Notes under the pieces: model-generated
The model's input: the letters and a program-made list of their open reading frames with translations, nothing else
The model's database searches: none
What the model was told of the DNA's origin: nothing
Made by a program: the position numbers and the translations under genes
NCBI RefSeq assembly: GCF_004153685.1
Contig: NZ_SDQD01000001.1
Location: 1,116,001 to 1,180,000, forward strand
Direction of reading: 5' to 3'
DNA from: Pollutimonas harenae
GTDB taxonomy: Bacteria; Pseudomonadota; Gammaproteobacteria; Burkholderiales; Burkholderiaceae_B
DNA: 64,000 nt
Shown here: piece by piece, positions 1 to 8,990 of the stretch
Layout: each line of letters begins with the position of its first letter
How positions within the stretch are numbered: position 1 is the stretch's first letter

Positions 1-662
1 TCGATCGCAAGGCTATTGTCGAGCGCATCATGGACGGCGTAGGCTTGCCTGCGGGCAATCTGCTGGCCTATCCGGCCTTTGGCACGTCTGAAAAACACTC
101 CAAGGCCGAGACCGTCGACGCCGAGAAGGCCAAGAAGCTGATGGCTGAAGCCGGTTACCCGAAGGGCTTCACGCTGTCGCTGGGTTCGCCTGACGGCCGC
201 TACACCAACGACAAGCGTATTGCCCAGGCCGTGGCCGCCATGTGGGCACGCATCGGTGTAAAGACCAATGTCGAGACCATGGCGCCGCCTGTTTTCTTCA
301 AGCAGCGCAATGCCTATGCTTTCAGTACTTATCTGGCAGGTTGGGCGGCCAGTTCCGGCGAAATGCTCAACCCGCTCAAATCGCTGGTGGTTACCAAAAA
401 CAAAGAGAAAGGCCTGGGCACCACCAACTGGAGCAAATACTCCAATCCTGACATGGACAAGCTCGTTGCCGAAGCCTCCGTCACACTCGATGACGACAAG
501 CGTTCGAAGCTGTTGCAGCAGGCCGGTAACCTGGTCATGGAAGACTATGGCATTTTGCCGCTGCAGTTCGAACTCTCTGTCTGGGCCATGAAGAATGATG
601 TCCGCTACGGAGGCCGTGCCGACCAAATGACGCTGGCCCAAGACATGACGATTGCCAAGTAA
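1..662 (+). CDS. ABC transporter substrate-binding protein, family 5 (DppA/OppA-like), C-terminal part
   Basis: The gene enters from the left edge and only the last 219 or so residues are present, read in frame from base 3. The fragment resembles the C-terminal half of periplasmic SBP_bac_5 proteins: GYPKGF followed by a G-x-Y-x-N-D stretch and an IGVKTNVETM segment. It would bind a peptide or similar solute in the periplasm and deliver it to the permeases that follow at once on the same strand. The stop is 12 bases before the first permease. The ligand cannot be read from this fragment. Confidence 0.88.
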   Translation, partial: DRKAIVERIMDGVGLPAGNLLAYPAFGTSEKHSKAETVDAEKAKKLMAEAGYPKGFTLSLGSPDGRYTNDKRIAQAVAAMWARIGVKTNVETMAPPVFFKQRNAYAFSTYLAGWAASSGEMLNPLKSLVVTKNKEKGLGTTNWSKYSNPDMDKLVAEASVTLDDDKRSKLLQQAGNLVMEDYGILPLQFELSVWAMKNDVRYGGRADQMTLAQDMTIAK

Positions 663-674
663 GCCAGAGTCACA

Positions 675-1649
675 GTGCTATCGACTATTGTTCGTCGTGT
701 ACTGCAGACGCTGCTTGTAGTCCTGGTCATGTCGGCCCTGGTGTTCGGGGGCCTGTATCTGGTGGGCGACCCGGTCGATATGCTGGCCAGCCCCGAAGCC
801 ACTGAGGTCCAGCGCGAGCTGATTCGTCAGTCTTTCGGGCTGGACCAGCCCTTGTGGCGGCAGTACGGCATATTCCTGGGCAAGGCGCTGCAGCTCGACT
901 TTGGCGCCAGCTTCCTGACCGGCGAGTCTGCCATGCATCTGATTCTGGAGCGCATGCCGGCCACGCTCGAGTTGGCCACCCTGGCCATGTTCCTGTCGCT
1001 GGTCATAGGCATACCGCTGGGTGTGTATGCGGGACTCAAGCCCAACAACAAGAGTGCGCGCGGCATTATGGCGGGCTCGGTGTTGGGCTTTTCCCTGCCT
1101 AATTTCTGGGTAGGCCTGATGCTCATCATGCTGTTTGCCGTCATGCTGGGCTGGCTGCCGGCGGGCGGGCGGGGTACCGTTGAAAGCTTCGGACCCATCA
1201 AACTCAGTATTTTCAATTGGGACGGCTTCAAGAACCTGATTCTGCCGGCTTCGACTATCGCAGTGGCCAAATGCGCGCTCATCATACGGGTGACGCGTGC
1301 GGCCACGCGTGAGTGCCTGCCGCAAGACTACATCAAGTTTGCCCGTGCCAAAGGCCTGCGTGAACGCCGTGTGCTGGGTGTGCATCTGATGAAGAACATT
1401 TTGATTCCCATTGTGACCATAGGCGGGCTGGAGTATGGCCAGGTGTTTGCCTTTGCCGTCGTCACAGAAACCGTGTTTTCGTGGCCGGGCATGGGTAAGC
1501 TGCTGATTGATTCCATCATTACGCTCGACCGCCCGGTTGTGGTGGCTTACCTGATGCTGACCGTGGTGTTTCTGGCTACGCTTAATTTATTGGTGGATAT
1601 TGCCTACACCGTGCTCGACCCACGTGTGCGACTGGGAGGATCGGCATGA
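675..1649 (+). CDS. ABC transporter permease, DppB/GsiC-like
   Basis: This 324-residue inner-membrane permease starts with GTG, 12 bases after the binding-protein stop. It has an N-terminal membrane anchor, a periplasmic segment, and a six-helix BPD_transp_1 core. The cytoplasmic EAA-type loop, about residues 218-228 (DYIKFARAKGL), is where the ATPases dock. Length and order match DppB of dipeptide/oligopeptide importers. It overlaps the next permease by four bases (ATGA), so translation is probably coupled. Substrate is inferred from the family only. Confidence 0.93.
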   Translation: MLSTIVRRVLQTLLVVLVMSALVFGGLYLVGDPVDMLASPEATEVQRELIRQSFGLDQPLWRQYGIFLGKALQLDFGASFLTGESAMHLILERMPATLELATLAMFLSLVIGIPLGVYAGLKPNNKSARGIMAGSVLGFSLPNFWVGLMLIMLFAVMLGWLPAGGRGTVESFGPIKLSIFNWDGFKNLILPASTIAVAKCALIIRVTRAATRECLPQDYIKFARAKGLRERRVLGVHLMKNILIPIVTIGGLEYGQVFAFAVVTETVFSWPGMGKLLIDSIITLDRPVVVAYLMLTVVFLATLNLLVDIAYTVLDPRVRLGGSA

Positions 1650-2587
1650 GCGCCCATCAGAACAGCACCGACGCCGTATTGCCTGTGGGGCAGCCCACCG
1701 CAACAGTCGTTCACGAAAGTCAGGCCAGGCTGTTTCTGGCGCAGTTTTGCTCGAGCAAGCTGGCGGTGCTGGGCTTGATACTGCTGCTGCTCTGCCTGGT
1801 CATGGCTATTTTTGCCCCATGGATTGCACCGCAAAATCCTTTCGACATCGCCACACTCGATATTTTCGACTCCAAGCTGCCGCCAGGCAGCACCAATATG
1901 GACGGCAGCCTGACGTATTGGCTGGGGACGGACGGGCAGGCGCGTGATGTGTTCTCGGCCATTCTGTATGGTTTGCGCATCAGTCTGTTCGTGGGCTTTG
2001 TGTCGGTGTCGGTGGCCTTTCTGATTGGTGCTGCGGTTGGCCTGATTTCGGCCTATTTCGGTGGCCGTATCGATGCGCTGCTGATGCGCATCGTCGACAT
2101 CCAACTGTCGTTTCCTTCCATCTTGCTGGCCTTGGTCCTGCTGGCGGTGTTGGGCAAGGGGGTGGACAAGGTCATCTATGCCCTGATTGCTGTGCAGTGG
2201 GCCTATTTTGCGCGTGCGGCGCGCGGTGCGGCCATTGTCGAGCGCAACAAAGAGTACGTGGAAGCAGCACGCTGTATGTCGTTGTCGTGGCATCGCATTT
2301 TATGGCGCCATGTTTTTCCCAACTGTATTCCGCCGCTCATGGTTATTGCCACCATAGACCTGGCTCATGCCATTGCACTAGAGGCCACCTTGTCCTTCCT
2401 GGGGGTAGGTGTGCCGGTGACCGAACCGTCGCTGGGCATGCTTATTTCCAATGGCTTTGAGTTCCTGATGTCGGGCAACTACTGGATATCCTTTTTTCCG
2501 GGCATAGCGCTGGCGCTGGTGGTGGTGGCCATCAATCTGGTTGGTGACCATCTGCGCGATATCCTTAACCCGCGCAACGAGATCTAG
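1646..2587 (+). CDS. ABC transporter permease, DppC/GsiD-like
   Basis: This is a 313-residue inner-membrane permease of the DppC/OppC type. It has a long cytoplasmic N-terminus, a first helix at about residues 35-57 of the OppC_N kind, then the transport core with an EAA loop near residues 203-213 (EYVEAARCMSL). It pairs with the preceding permease to form the channel. Its start overlaps the upstream stop as ATGA. Eight bases separate it from the first ATPase gene. Confidence 0.93.
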   Translation: MSAHQNSTDAVLPVGQPTATVVHESQARLFLAQFCSSKLAVLGLILLLLCLVMAIFAPWIAPQNPFDIATLDIFDSKLPPGSTNMDGSLTYWLGTDGQARDVFSAILYGLRISLFVGFVSVSVAFLIGAAVGLISAYFGGRIDALLMRIVDIQLSFPSILLALVLLAVLGKGVDKVIYALIAVQWAYFARAARGAAIVERNKEYVEAARCMSLSWHRILWRHVFPNCIPPLMVIATIDLAHAIALEATLSFLGVGVPVTEPSLGMLISNGFEFLMSGNYWISFFPGIALALVVVAINLVGDHLRDILNPRNEI

Positions 2588-2595
2588 GGCTGAGC

Positions 2596-3579
2596 ATGAC
2601 GACGGCAACTTCTTCTCTTTTGCTGGATGTCCAGGGCCTGAAGACCTGGTTCCATACCCGCGAGGGCATCATCAAAGCGGTAGACGGTGTGTCGCTGCAG
2701 CTAAAACATGGCGAAATATTGGGTCTGGTGGGTGAGTCGGGGTCGGGTAAGAGTATTACCGGCTTTTCCCTGATGAAGCTGATTGATGCGCCGGGGCGCA
2801 TACAGGCTGACCGCATTCACTTCAATGGCCACGATCTGCAGACTTTGCCGGCCGATGCGTACAGGCAGTTGCGTGGGCGCGATATGGCGATGATCTTTCA
2901 GGATCCGATGATGACGCTGAATCCCACCTTGCGTGTGGATACCCAGATGATAGAGGCCATACAGGCGCATAACCGGGTGTCGCGCAAGGCAGCGCGGGCG
3001 CGCGCCATACAGGTGCTGGGTATGGTGGGCATACCGTCGCCAGCCGATCGCCTGCTGGTGTATCCGCATCAATTGTCCGGCGGCATGCGCCAGCGTATTG
3101 CGATTGCCATCGCTTTGCTCAATGCACCCAAGCTGATTATTGCCGACGAGCCCACTACGGCGCTCGATGTGACGATACAGGGGCAGATTCTGTACGAGGT
3201 GCAAAAGCTGTGCCGCGAGATGGGCACGGCCCTGATCTGGATTACCCACGATTTGGCCATTGTGTCGGGGCTGGCCGACAGGCTGGCGGTGATGTATGCC
3301 GGACGCATAGTCGAAACCGGGCCCACGGGCCAGATCATAGGTGCCGCCCAGCATCCTTATACGCACGGCTTGATTTCCTCGATACCGTCGATTTCAACAC
3401 GGGGCGAGACCTTGTTCCAGATACCAGGCTCGACGCCTTCTTTGCTCAATCTGCCTCCGGGCTGTCCCTTTCAGGCGCGCTGCTATCGTGCTACAGAGCA
3501 GTGTGTCAATACGCCTGTGCTCGAGGAAGCCGCAGCAGGACACTGGGTCAGTTGCTGGCACAAGGGGGTGCAGACATGA
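2596..3579 (+). CDS. Dipeptide/oligopeptide ABC transporter ATP-binding protein, DppD-like
   Basis: This 327-residue cytoplasmic ATPase drives the importer. Walker A GESGSGKS is at residues 46-53, the signature LSGGMRQR near 160, and Walker B ending DEPTTALD near 180-191. The C-terminus has the oligopeptide/dipeptide transporter extension with the PPGCPFQARC motif and further cysteines. It overlaps the second ATPase gene by four bases (ATGA). Two different ATPases in tandem is the usual arrangement for Dpp/Opp/Gsi systems. Confidence 0.94.
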   Translation: MTTATSSLLLDVQGLKTWFHTREGIIKAVDGVSLQLKHGEILGLVGESGSGKSITGFSLMKLIDAPGRIQADRIHFNGHDLQTLPADAYRQLRGRDMAMIFQDPMMTLNPTLRVDTQMIEAIQAHNRVSRKAARARAIQVLGMVGIPSPADRLLVYPHQLSGGMRQRIAIAIALLNAPKLIIADEPTTALDVTIQGQILYEVQKLCREMGTALIWITHDLAIVSGLADRLAVMYAGRIVETGPTGQIIGAAQHPYTHGLISSIPSISTRGETLFQIPGSTPSLLNLPPGCPFQARCYRATEQCVNTPVLEEAAAGHWVSCWHKGVQT

Positions 3580-4592
3580 GCGGCAGCAACACGATATTGA
3601 GTCTGCAGGATGTGCAGCGCCGCTACAGCCAGCCGGTAGATATGGTGGAGCGGCTGGGACGCATGCTCAAGGGGAGCGCCGCGCCGCGTTCTGTGCTGGC
3701 CGTGGCTGGTGTCGACCTGGCCGTGCGGGAGGGCGAGGTGATAGGCCTGGTGGGTGAGTCAGGCTGCGGCAAGTCCACGCTGGGACGCATGTTGACGGGT
3801 ATATTGCCGCCCAGCGCTGGCCAGATTTTGTATAAGGGCACGCCGGTCAACAAGCTGACGCCGGTGCTGCGGCGCGAATACGATCTGGGCGTACAGATGA
3901 TTTTCCAGGATCCTTATTCGTCGCTCAACCCGCGCATGCGGGTGCTGGACATCATCGGTGAAGGTCCGGTGGTGCATGGTCTGGTCAAACGGTCGGGCAA
4001 AGAAGCTTATGTGTCCGAGCTGATGCAAAAAGTCGGCCTGGATCCCGCCTATCGCTTCCGCTATCCGCATCAGTTTTCGGGGGGGCAGCGCCAGCGCATA
4101 GGCGTGGCGCGTGCCCTGGCGCTGAAGCCGTCGGTGCTGGTGTGCGATGAAGCGGTGGCGGCACTCGATGTATCGATCCAGGCGCAGGTGCTGAATCTGT
4201 TCATTCAGCTACGTCACGAGTTCGCGCTGACCTATATTTTCATCAGTCACAACCTGGGTGTGGTCAGCCATATTTCCGATCGCGTGGCCATTATGTATTT
4301 GGGTCGCATCGTAGAGCTGGCCGACACCGACACCATCTTCAGCCGCGCCAACCATCCGTACACGCAGGCCTTGATCAAAGAGCTGCCTGTGCTGCGTACG
4401 GGTCAGCGCCAGTTCGATCCGATCAAGGGCGAGCTGCCTTCGCCCATCGATCCTCCGCCGGGTTGTCCCTTTCATCCACGGTGCCCGATGGCCATGGACC
4501 GATGCAAGGTAGAACGCCCCTTGTTGCGAGATATCAATAGCGGAGGCGTACAGCATTTGAGCGCCTGTCACTTGAACCAGGAGACACCATGA
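3576..4592 (+). CDS. Dipeptide/oligopeptide ABC transporter ATP-binding protein, DppF-like
   Basis: The second ATPase of the importer has 338 residues from the ATG at 3576, which overlaps the preceding stop; the open frame continues upstream but there lies over the first ATPase gene. Walker A GESGCGKS is at 60-67, the signature FSGGQRQR near 167, and Walker B near 188-198 reads DEAVAALD with Ala where Pro is commoner. A C-terminal PPGCPFHPRCP motif is present. It overlaps the following amidohydrolase gene by four bases, so all five downstream genes of this operon are tightly packed. Confidence 0.93.
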   Translation: MSGSNTILSLQDVQRRYSQPVDMVERLGRMLKGSAAPRSVLAVAGVDLAVREGEVIGLVGESGCGKSTLGRMLTGILPPSAGQILYKGTPVNKLTPVLRREYDLGVQMIFQDPYSSLNPRMRVLDIIGEGPVVHGLVKRSGKEAYVSELMQKVGLDPAYRFRYPHQFSGGQRQRIGVARALALKPSVLVCDEAVAALDVSIQAQVLNLFIQLRHEFALTYIFISHNLGVVSHISDRVAIMYLGRIVELADTDTIFSRANHPYTQALIKELPVLRTGQRQFDPIKGELPSPIDPPPGCPFHPRCPMAMDRCKVERPLLRDINSGGVQHLSACHLNQETP

Positions 4593-5449
4593 AATTTGCC
4601 GACTCGGACTTTGAGCCTTACGAACTATTGTTGCCGACTCGCAGCGCCATACCGCTGGTGTGCGATTCACCGCACAGCGGTACGACTTATCCGGCCGACT
4701 TCCAGTACAGCATACCGGTGTCTGAACTGCGTTCGGCCGAGGACACGTATGTCAATGAGCTGTGGCAGGCAATTCCGTCCGTGGGAGGCAGTTTGCTGGC
4801 GGCGAATTTCCCTCGCTCATACATAGACCCCAACCGCGACACGGACGATATCGACGTCACCCTGTTGGCCGAACCCTGGCCGACAGCGCTGCATCCCACT
4901 GAGAAAACCCGGCTGGGTCATGGGCTGATCTGGCGCAAGGGGCGTACCCAGCCCATCTACGATCGCAAATTGTGGGTCGCTGAAGTCGAGCATCGCATCG
5001 CCACTTATCACCAGCCCTATCACGCAGCGCTGGCGCGGCAAATAGAAGCCGCGCACGAACGCTTTGGCGTGGTATGGCATTTGAACCTGCATTCGATGCC
5101 CGCCAATTCCTACGAGGTGCTCGAAATCCAGACCGACAAGCCTTTGGCGGATTTTGTGCTGGGTGATCGCGATGGCACGACTTGCGACCCCACGCTGATC
5201 GGCATTATTGAAGACTTCCTGCTCGAGCGTGGCTACACCGTGGCTCGCAACGATCCTTTCAAAGGGGTGGCGCTGATTGCCCGCATGGGGCGCCCGGACG
5301 ACAACCGGCACAGTCTGCAGATCGAGGTGAACCGGGCTTTGTATATGGATGAGAAGCGCTACGAAAAGAATGCCAACTTTGAGGTGCTGCAAAACGATCT
5401 GACGCTCCTGAGCGCCAGAGTGGGCGAGTTCGTCGAATCGACGCTCTAG
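4589..5449 (+). CDS. N-formylglutamate amidohydrolase family protein
   Basis: This 286-residue cytoplasmic hydrolase of the N-formylglutamate amidohydrolase family (PF05013) is translationally coupled to the importer. SPHSG at 27-31, DPNRDTDDID at about 80-89 and HLNLHSMP near 165-172 look like the family's metal-site and substrate motifs. The family cleaves N-formyl- or N-acyl-type amides of acidic amino acids. No other histidine-pathway gene is nearby, so a role in processing whatever the importer brings in is more likely than histidine catabolism. It meets the C45 gene tail to tail with a four-base overlap. Confidence 0.87.
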   Translation: MKFADSDFEPYELLLPTRSAIPLVCDSPHSGTTYPADFQYSIPVSELRSAEDTYVNELWQAIPSVGGSLLAANFPRSYIDPNRDTDDIDVTLLAEPWPTALHPTEKTRLGHGLIWRKGRTQPIYDRKLWVAEVEHRIATYHQPYHAALARQIEAAHERFGVVWHLNLHSMPANSYEVLEIQTDKPLADFVLGDRDGTTCDPTLIGIIEDFLLERGYTVARNDPFKGVALIARMGRPDDNRHSLQIEVNRALYMDEKRYEKNANFEVLQNDLTLLSARVGEFVESTL

Positions 5450-6465
5450 GGTTTCAGCATTGCATCGGCCAGTTTGTATTGGGCAGGCTGGCCAGGCTGG
5501 GCGTAGACCGACCATTCGACGTGGCTGGCGCCGACATGAATATCAACGGTGGCCATGGTGTTTTCATTGTCGCTATCGTCGGGGGCGTTGCGATAAATAG
5601 GAAATTCCTGATTGGCCTGGTCGGCCAGAATGACGAGCGGGTCAAGCTGGCCCTGGGCCAGCAGGGCGTCGCCGCGTTCCTGCCGGCAGCGCGAGGAATC
5701 GGTAATCAACTGCGGGTGGTCTCTGAATCCTGGATGAATCAAATGGTTGGCATGCAATGCGGGTGCGGTCATGGTGTGGGCCGAGACACCCAGGGCATTG
5801 AATTCCACACTGTATAAATCGGGCTGGCCGCGCTGGGCCAGGCTAAGGTGGAAGCCACCTGATTTTGTGGCCCTGCGCAGCAAGGTCAAGGCATGATCCA
5901 CATGGGTTTGATTCAGTATGGCGCGGGTGAGCACCATGCGGGGAACACCGGCAGTGATCTGGCGCGAGCGCAGGTTGTTGACCGTCATGACCAGGCCGTG
6001 GGCGGTCACCGCGAAAGTGTGCCCCGGGATGGATGCCGGGTACACAAAGGAGGCAAAGGCGGGGCCGTTGTCGGGCGTAAACAAGCCTATGCCGCAGTGG
6101 CCGGCAAAGCCGGGGTCACCATCTTCATTGTGGGTAATGCGTGGCTGCCCTGTGCCGGGTAGCTGTACGGTGGTGCAGCCGTCGGGCGGCATGGACCACA
6201 GGTCACCACGGCAATTCCACAGAAATACGTCTTCAAAGGGTAGCTCCAGGCCGCTGGCCAGGCCTTCGAGTTCCTGGCGTATTTGCGGGAAGTGGGCATC
6301 GACCAGGGCCAGCATGGATGCTGCGGCGGCGCTGCCGCGCCAAGCCATGACGCTGTCCCACGACGGCGAATGGAGCAGGTAGCTGTGGGCTGATTCAGCA
6401 CCGAACTTGCCCAGCGCGACACCTGCGCTGAAGGGGGATCCGGAGGCTTCGACAAGTGACAACAT
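5446..6465 (-). CDS. C45 family autoproteolytic acyltransferase/hydrolase
   Basis: This 339-residue Ntn-hydrolase resembles the acyl-CoA:isopenicillin N acyltransferase/carcinine hydrolase family (peptidase C45). The probable nucleophile is Cys97 in the DGCTTV motif, where such precursors cut themselves before the cysteine. ITHNEDGDPG and NNLRSRQITAGVPR downstream match conserved C45 blocks. It lies 27 bases after the RpiR-type regulator on the same strand and probably shares its transcript. The family hydrolyses or transfers acyl-amides, which fits the N-formylglutamate amidohydrolase and importer next door; the actual substrate is unknown. Confidence 0.82.
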   Translation of the reverse strand: MLSLVEASGSPFSAGVALGKFGAESAHSYLLHSPSWDSVMAWRGSAAAASMLALVDAHFPQIRQELEGLASGLELPFEDVFLWNCRGDLWSMPPDGCTTVQLPGTGQPRITHNEDGDPGFAGHCGIGLFTPDNGPAFASFVYPASIPGHTFAVTAHGLVMTVNNLRSRQITAGVPRMVLTRAILNQTHVDHALTLLRRATKSGGFHLSLAQRGQPDLYSVEFNALGVSAHTMTAPALHANHLIHPGFRDHPQLITDSSRCRQERGDALLAQGQLDPLVILADQANQEFPIYRNAPDDSDNENTMATVDIHVGASHVEWSVYAQPGQPAQYKLADAMLKP

Positions 6466-6492
6466 AGTGATTCTCTTATGGGTTCCAGAACA

Positions 6493-7386
6493 TTACAGAT
6501 AGGCGCCGGTTTGGTGCAGCTGGTCTTCGGCGGCTTCAATGCGGGTGATGGCTTGCTTGCCTGCCTTGGCCAGCAATTGTTCTATCAGCAGCTCCACCAG
6601 CGCTGATGCGGCGGCGCTGGATGGAAAGAAGGAAGGTGTTTCGGTCGCAAACAGCAGCACGCAATCGGCTTCAAGGGCAATGGGTGCCACGGCGCTGTCG
6701 CAGATGGCCAATACACGGCTGCCTGCCCGGCGTGCGGCCCGGGCAACCTGCAGGGCCTCGTTGGAATAAGGCGCAAAACCGATGATCACCACCGCATCGT
6801 TTTTGGTAAAGGCCCGCCATTCCATTTCGAGCGTGCCGGCGTCGCCGCGCAAGAGTGTGACCGATGGCCGGAACAGACGGTACTGGTATTGAAACAGAAA
6901 GGCCGGGGCGTGCGAAGCCCGGAAGCCGGCCACATAGACTTGCTGCGCTTTGGACAGCATTTTGACGGTCAACGGCAGGTTTTCGGCGTTGCTGGTTTCG
7001 TTCAGACGAATATTATCGGCTTGCACCGCCACTATCCGACCGACGGCATGGTGCAGATTCTTGTCATGCAGCAATTCGCGGGCACGGTCGGCGTAGCGCT
7101 TGGGATTTTGTTGCATGGACCGTACGAATACGGCTTTCAGTTCCGGCCAACCGGCATAGCCCAGCAGCTTGGCCAGCCGCAGCAAGGTGGCCGGCTGCAC
7201 ACCAGCCTGGGCGGCAATTTTTCGCATGGAGGCAACCGGGACGTCAAGGGGGAAATCCAGCAAGTGGCGGGCGCCAACCTGGAATTGCGGAGTCATGTCC
7301 GCAAAGTCGCGCTGGATACGAGCGGTGAGCGCTTCCAGATTGTCGGGGGCGGTCTTTTGGCCGGAAGGTGTGGTGGATGTGGACAT
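6493..7386 (-). CDS. MurR/RpiR family transcriptional regulator
   Basis: This 297-residue DNA-binding regulator has an N-terminal RpiR helix-turn-helix at about residues 51-80 (VASMRKIAAQAGVQPATLLR) and a C-terminal SIS domain at about 130-260 that normally senses a phosphosugar or related ligand. It is divergent from the class III aminotransferase across an AT-rich 190-base gap and precedes the C45 gene. It most probably controls both directions and perhaps the importer. In proteobacteria RpiR regulators beside aminotransferases often govern amino-compound catabolism. Confidence 0.9.
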   Translation of the reverse strand: MSTSTTPSGQKTAPDNLEALTARIQRDFADMTPQFQVGARHLLDFPLDVPVASMRKIAAQAGVQPATLLRLAKLLGYAGWPELKAVFVRSMQQNPKRYADRARELLHDKNLHHAVGRIVAVQADNIRLNETSNAENLPLTVKMLSKAQQVYVAGFRASHAPAFLFQYQYRLFRPSVTLLRGDAGTLEMEWRAFTKNDAVVIIGFAPYSNEALQVARAARRAGSRVLAICDSAVAPIALEADCVLLFATETPSFFPSSAAASALVELLIEQLLAKAGKQAITRIEAAEDQLHQTGAYL

Positions 7387-7483
7387 GGTCGGGGCTGGTG
7401 TGGTTATTGCCTGCGCGGGCAGGCGACCTGCATGCAGGTGTCAACAAACTGCAACGTGAGCAAATAATGCGGGTTGCAAACAA

Positions 7484-7555
7484 GTTGATTATATTGATTT
7501 ATTTGTTGAAAAGCTTATTATTTGGGAAACAAGTGTTGAATTTGTGTTTTGTTGA
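7484..7555. promoter_or_regulatory. AT-rich divergent control region with four GTTGA repeats
   Basis: The gap between the RpiR regulator and the aminotransferase is much richer in A+T than its surroundings. It carries four direct GTTGA copies at 7484, 7505, 7535 and 7551, the first two 21 bases apart (two helix turns). This is a candidate operator and promoter region for the divergent pair. The repeats are short and could be chance in AT-rich DNA; the assignment is inference. Confidence 0.35.
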
Positions 7556-7578
7556 ACATACCTACTGAACCGAGCGCC

Positions 7579-8904
7579 ATGACCCACGTATTTCATCGCA
7601 ATCCCAAACAGCAGCTTGCCTTTGCCGTGCGTGGCCAGGGCATAGCGCTGTTCGACCAGGACAACAAGTCGTATATCGACGCATCGGGCGGCGCAGCCGT
7701 GTCCTGCCTGGGGCATGGGCATCCCGTTGTCATCCAGGCTATCAAAGATCAGCTTGACCGCATTGCCTATGCTCATTCGTCGTTCTTTACTACGCAGGCA
7801 GCCGAAGAACTGGCCGACTTCCTGGCCGAGCGCTCGCCTGGCGATCTGAATCGTATTTACTTCCTGTCGGGTGGTTCCGAAGCGGTCGAAGCCGCCTTGA
7901 AGCTGGCACGCCAGTACTTTGTTGAAATCGGGCAGCCCACGCGGCGTCATTTTATTGCGCGCCGCCAAAGCTACCACGGCAATACGCTGGGTGCGTTGGC
8001 CATAGGTGGCAATGCCTGGCGTCGCGAGCCGTTTCTGCCACTGTTGGTGCCGGCCCATCATGTGTCGCCGTGCTATGCCTACCGCGATCAGCTTGCCAAC
8101 GAAACCGAAGAGCAATATGCCGAGCGTCTGGCCCAGGAGCTCGATCAGCAAATCGAGGCGCTGGGTGCCGAGAACGTGGCCGCATTCGTGGCTGAAACAG
8201 TGGTCGGCGCTACCGCAGGTGCCCTCGCGCCGGTCAGGACGTATCTGAAGCGCATGCGTGAAGTGTGTGATCGTCATGGCGTGCTGTTGATTCTTGACGA
8301 AGTCATGTCGGGCATGGGGCGCACCGGGCATTTATTTGCTTGCGCCGAAGATGGCGTGGTGCCCGACATCATGACGATTGCCAAGGGGCTGGGCGCCGGC
8401 TATCAGCCTATAGGTGCCATGGTGGCCAGCGATCGTATTTACGATGCGGTGGTGGCGGGCAGTGGCTTCTTCCAGCACGGACATACCTATATGGGGCACG
8501 CCACGGCATGTGCTGCCGCCCTGGCGGTGCAGCGCGTCATCGAGCAGGAGCAATTGCTGAGCAATGTGCTGCAGCGTGGCGAGCAGCTGCGCGCCGAGCT
8601 GCGCAGTGTGCTGGGTGATCATCCCAATGTGGGCGATGTGCGCGGCCGTGGTTTGTTCGTGGGTGTGGAGTTTGTGCAGGACAAGGCCAGCAAGGTCACG
8701 CTGAATCCGGCGCACAAGACGCATGCCAGGCTCAAGAAGCAAGCCATGGAAAATGGCCTGCTGATGTACCCTATGGGCGGCACGATAGATGGTGTGCATG
8801 GCGATCATGTGTTGCTGGCGCCGCCGTTTATTTGTACGCCGTCTGATATCACCGAGATTGTGTCGCGTTTTGCGCGCACGGTGAGTCAGGTGTTGCCTGC
8901 CTAG
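7579..8904 (+). CDS. Class III PLP-dependent aminotransferase
   Basis: This 441-residue cytoplasmic enzyme uses pyridoxal phosphate to move an amino group, usually from an omega-amine or amino acid to a keto acid. The PLP lysine is Lys269 in TIAKGLGAGYQ, the preceding LILDEVMSGMGRTG holds the cofactor Asp, and SGGSEAVEAALKLARQY binds the phosphate. The ATG at 7579 is preferred over an in-frame TTG at 7549 because family members begin close to this point. It is divergent from the RpiR regulator. The substrate cannot be told from sequence. Confidence 0.9.
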   Translation: MTHVFHRNPKQQLAFAVRGQGIALFDQDNKSYIDASGGAAVSCLGHGHPVVIQAIKDQLDRIAYAHSSFFTTQAAEELADFLAERSPGDLNRIYFLSGGSEAVEAALKLARQYFVEIGQPTRRHFIARRQSYHGNTLGALAIGGNAWRREPFLPLLVPAHHVSPCYAYRDQLANETEEQYAERLAQELDQQIEALGAENVAAFVAETVVGATAGALAPVRTYLKRMREVCDRHGVLLILDEVMSGMGRTGHLFACAEDGVVPDIMTIAKGLGAGYQPIGAMVASDRIYDAVVAGSGFFQHGHTYMGHATACAAALAVQRVIEQEQLLSNVLQRGEQLRAELRSVLGDHPNVGDVRGRGLFVGVEFVQDKASKVTLNPAHKTHARLKKQAMENGLLMYPMGGTIDGVHGDHVLLAPPFICTPSDITEIVSRFARTVSQVLPA

Positions 8905-8990
8905 TTATTAATATGTGTTGCGCTGCTGGTGTGGTTGGCTGTTGGCGCAGTGTTTTTGCTTCTTAATGGTTTGTTCAAGGAAACCCGCCC

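Noticed and set aside
3210-3575. Upstream in-frame extension of the DppF-like ATPase
   Set aside because: It lies inside the preceding ATPase gene in another frame; the ATGA overlap at 3576 gives the normal start and length.
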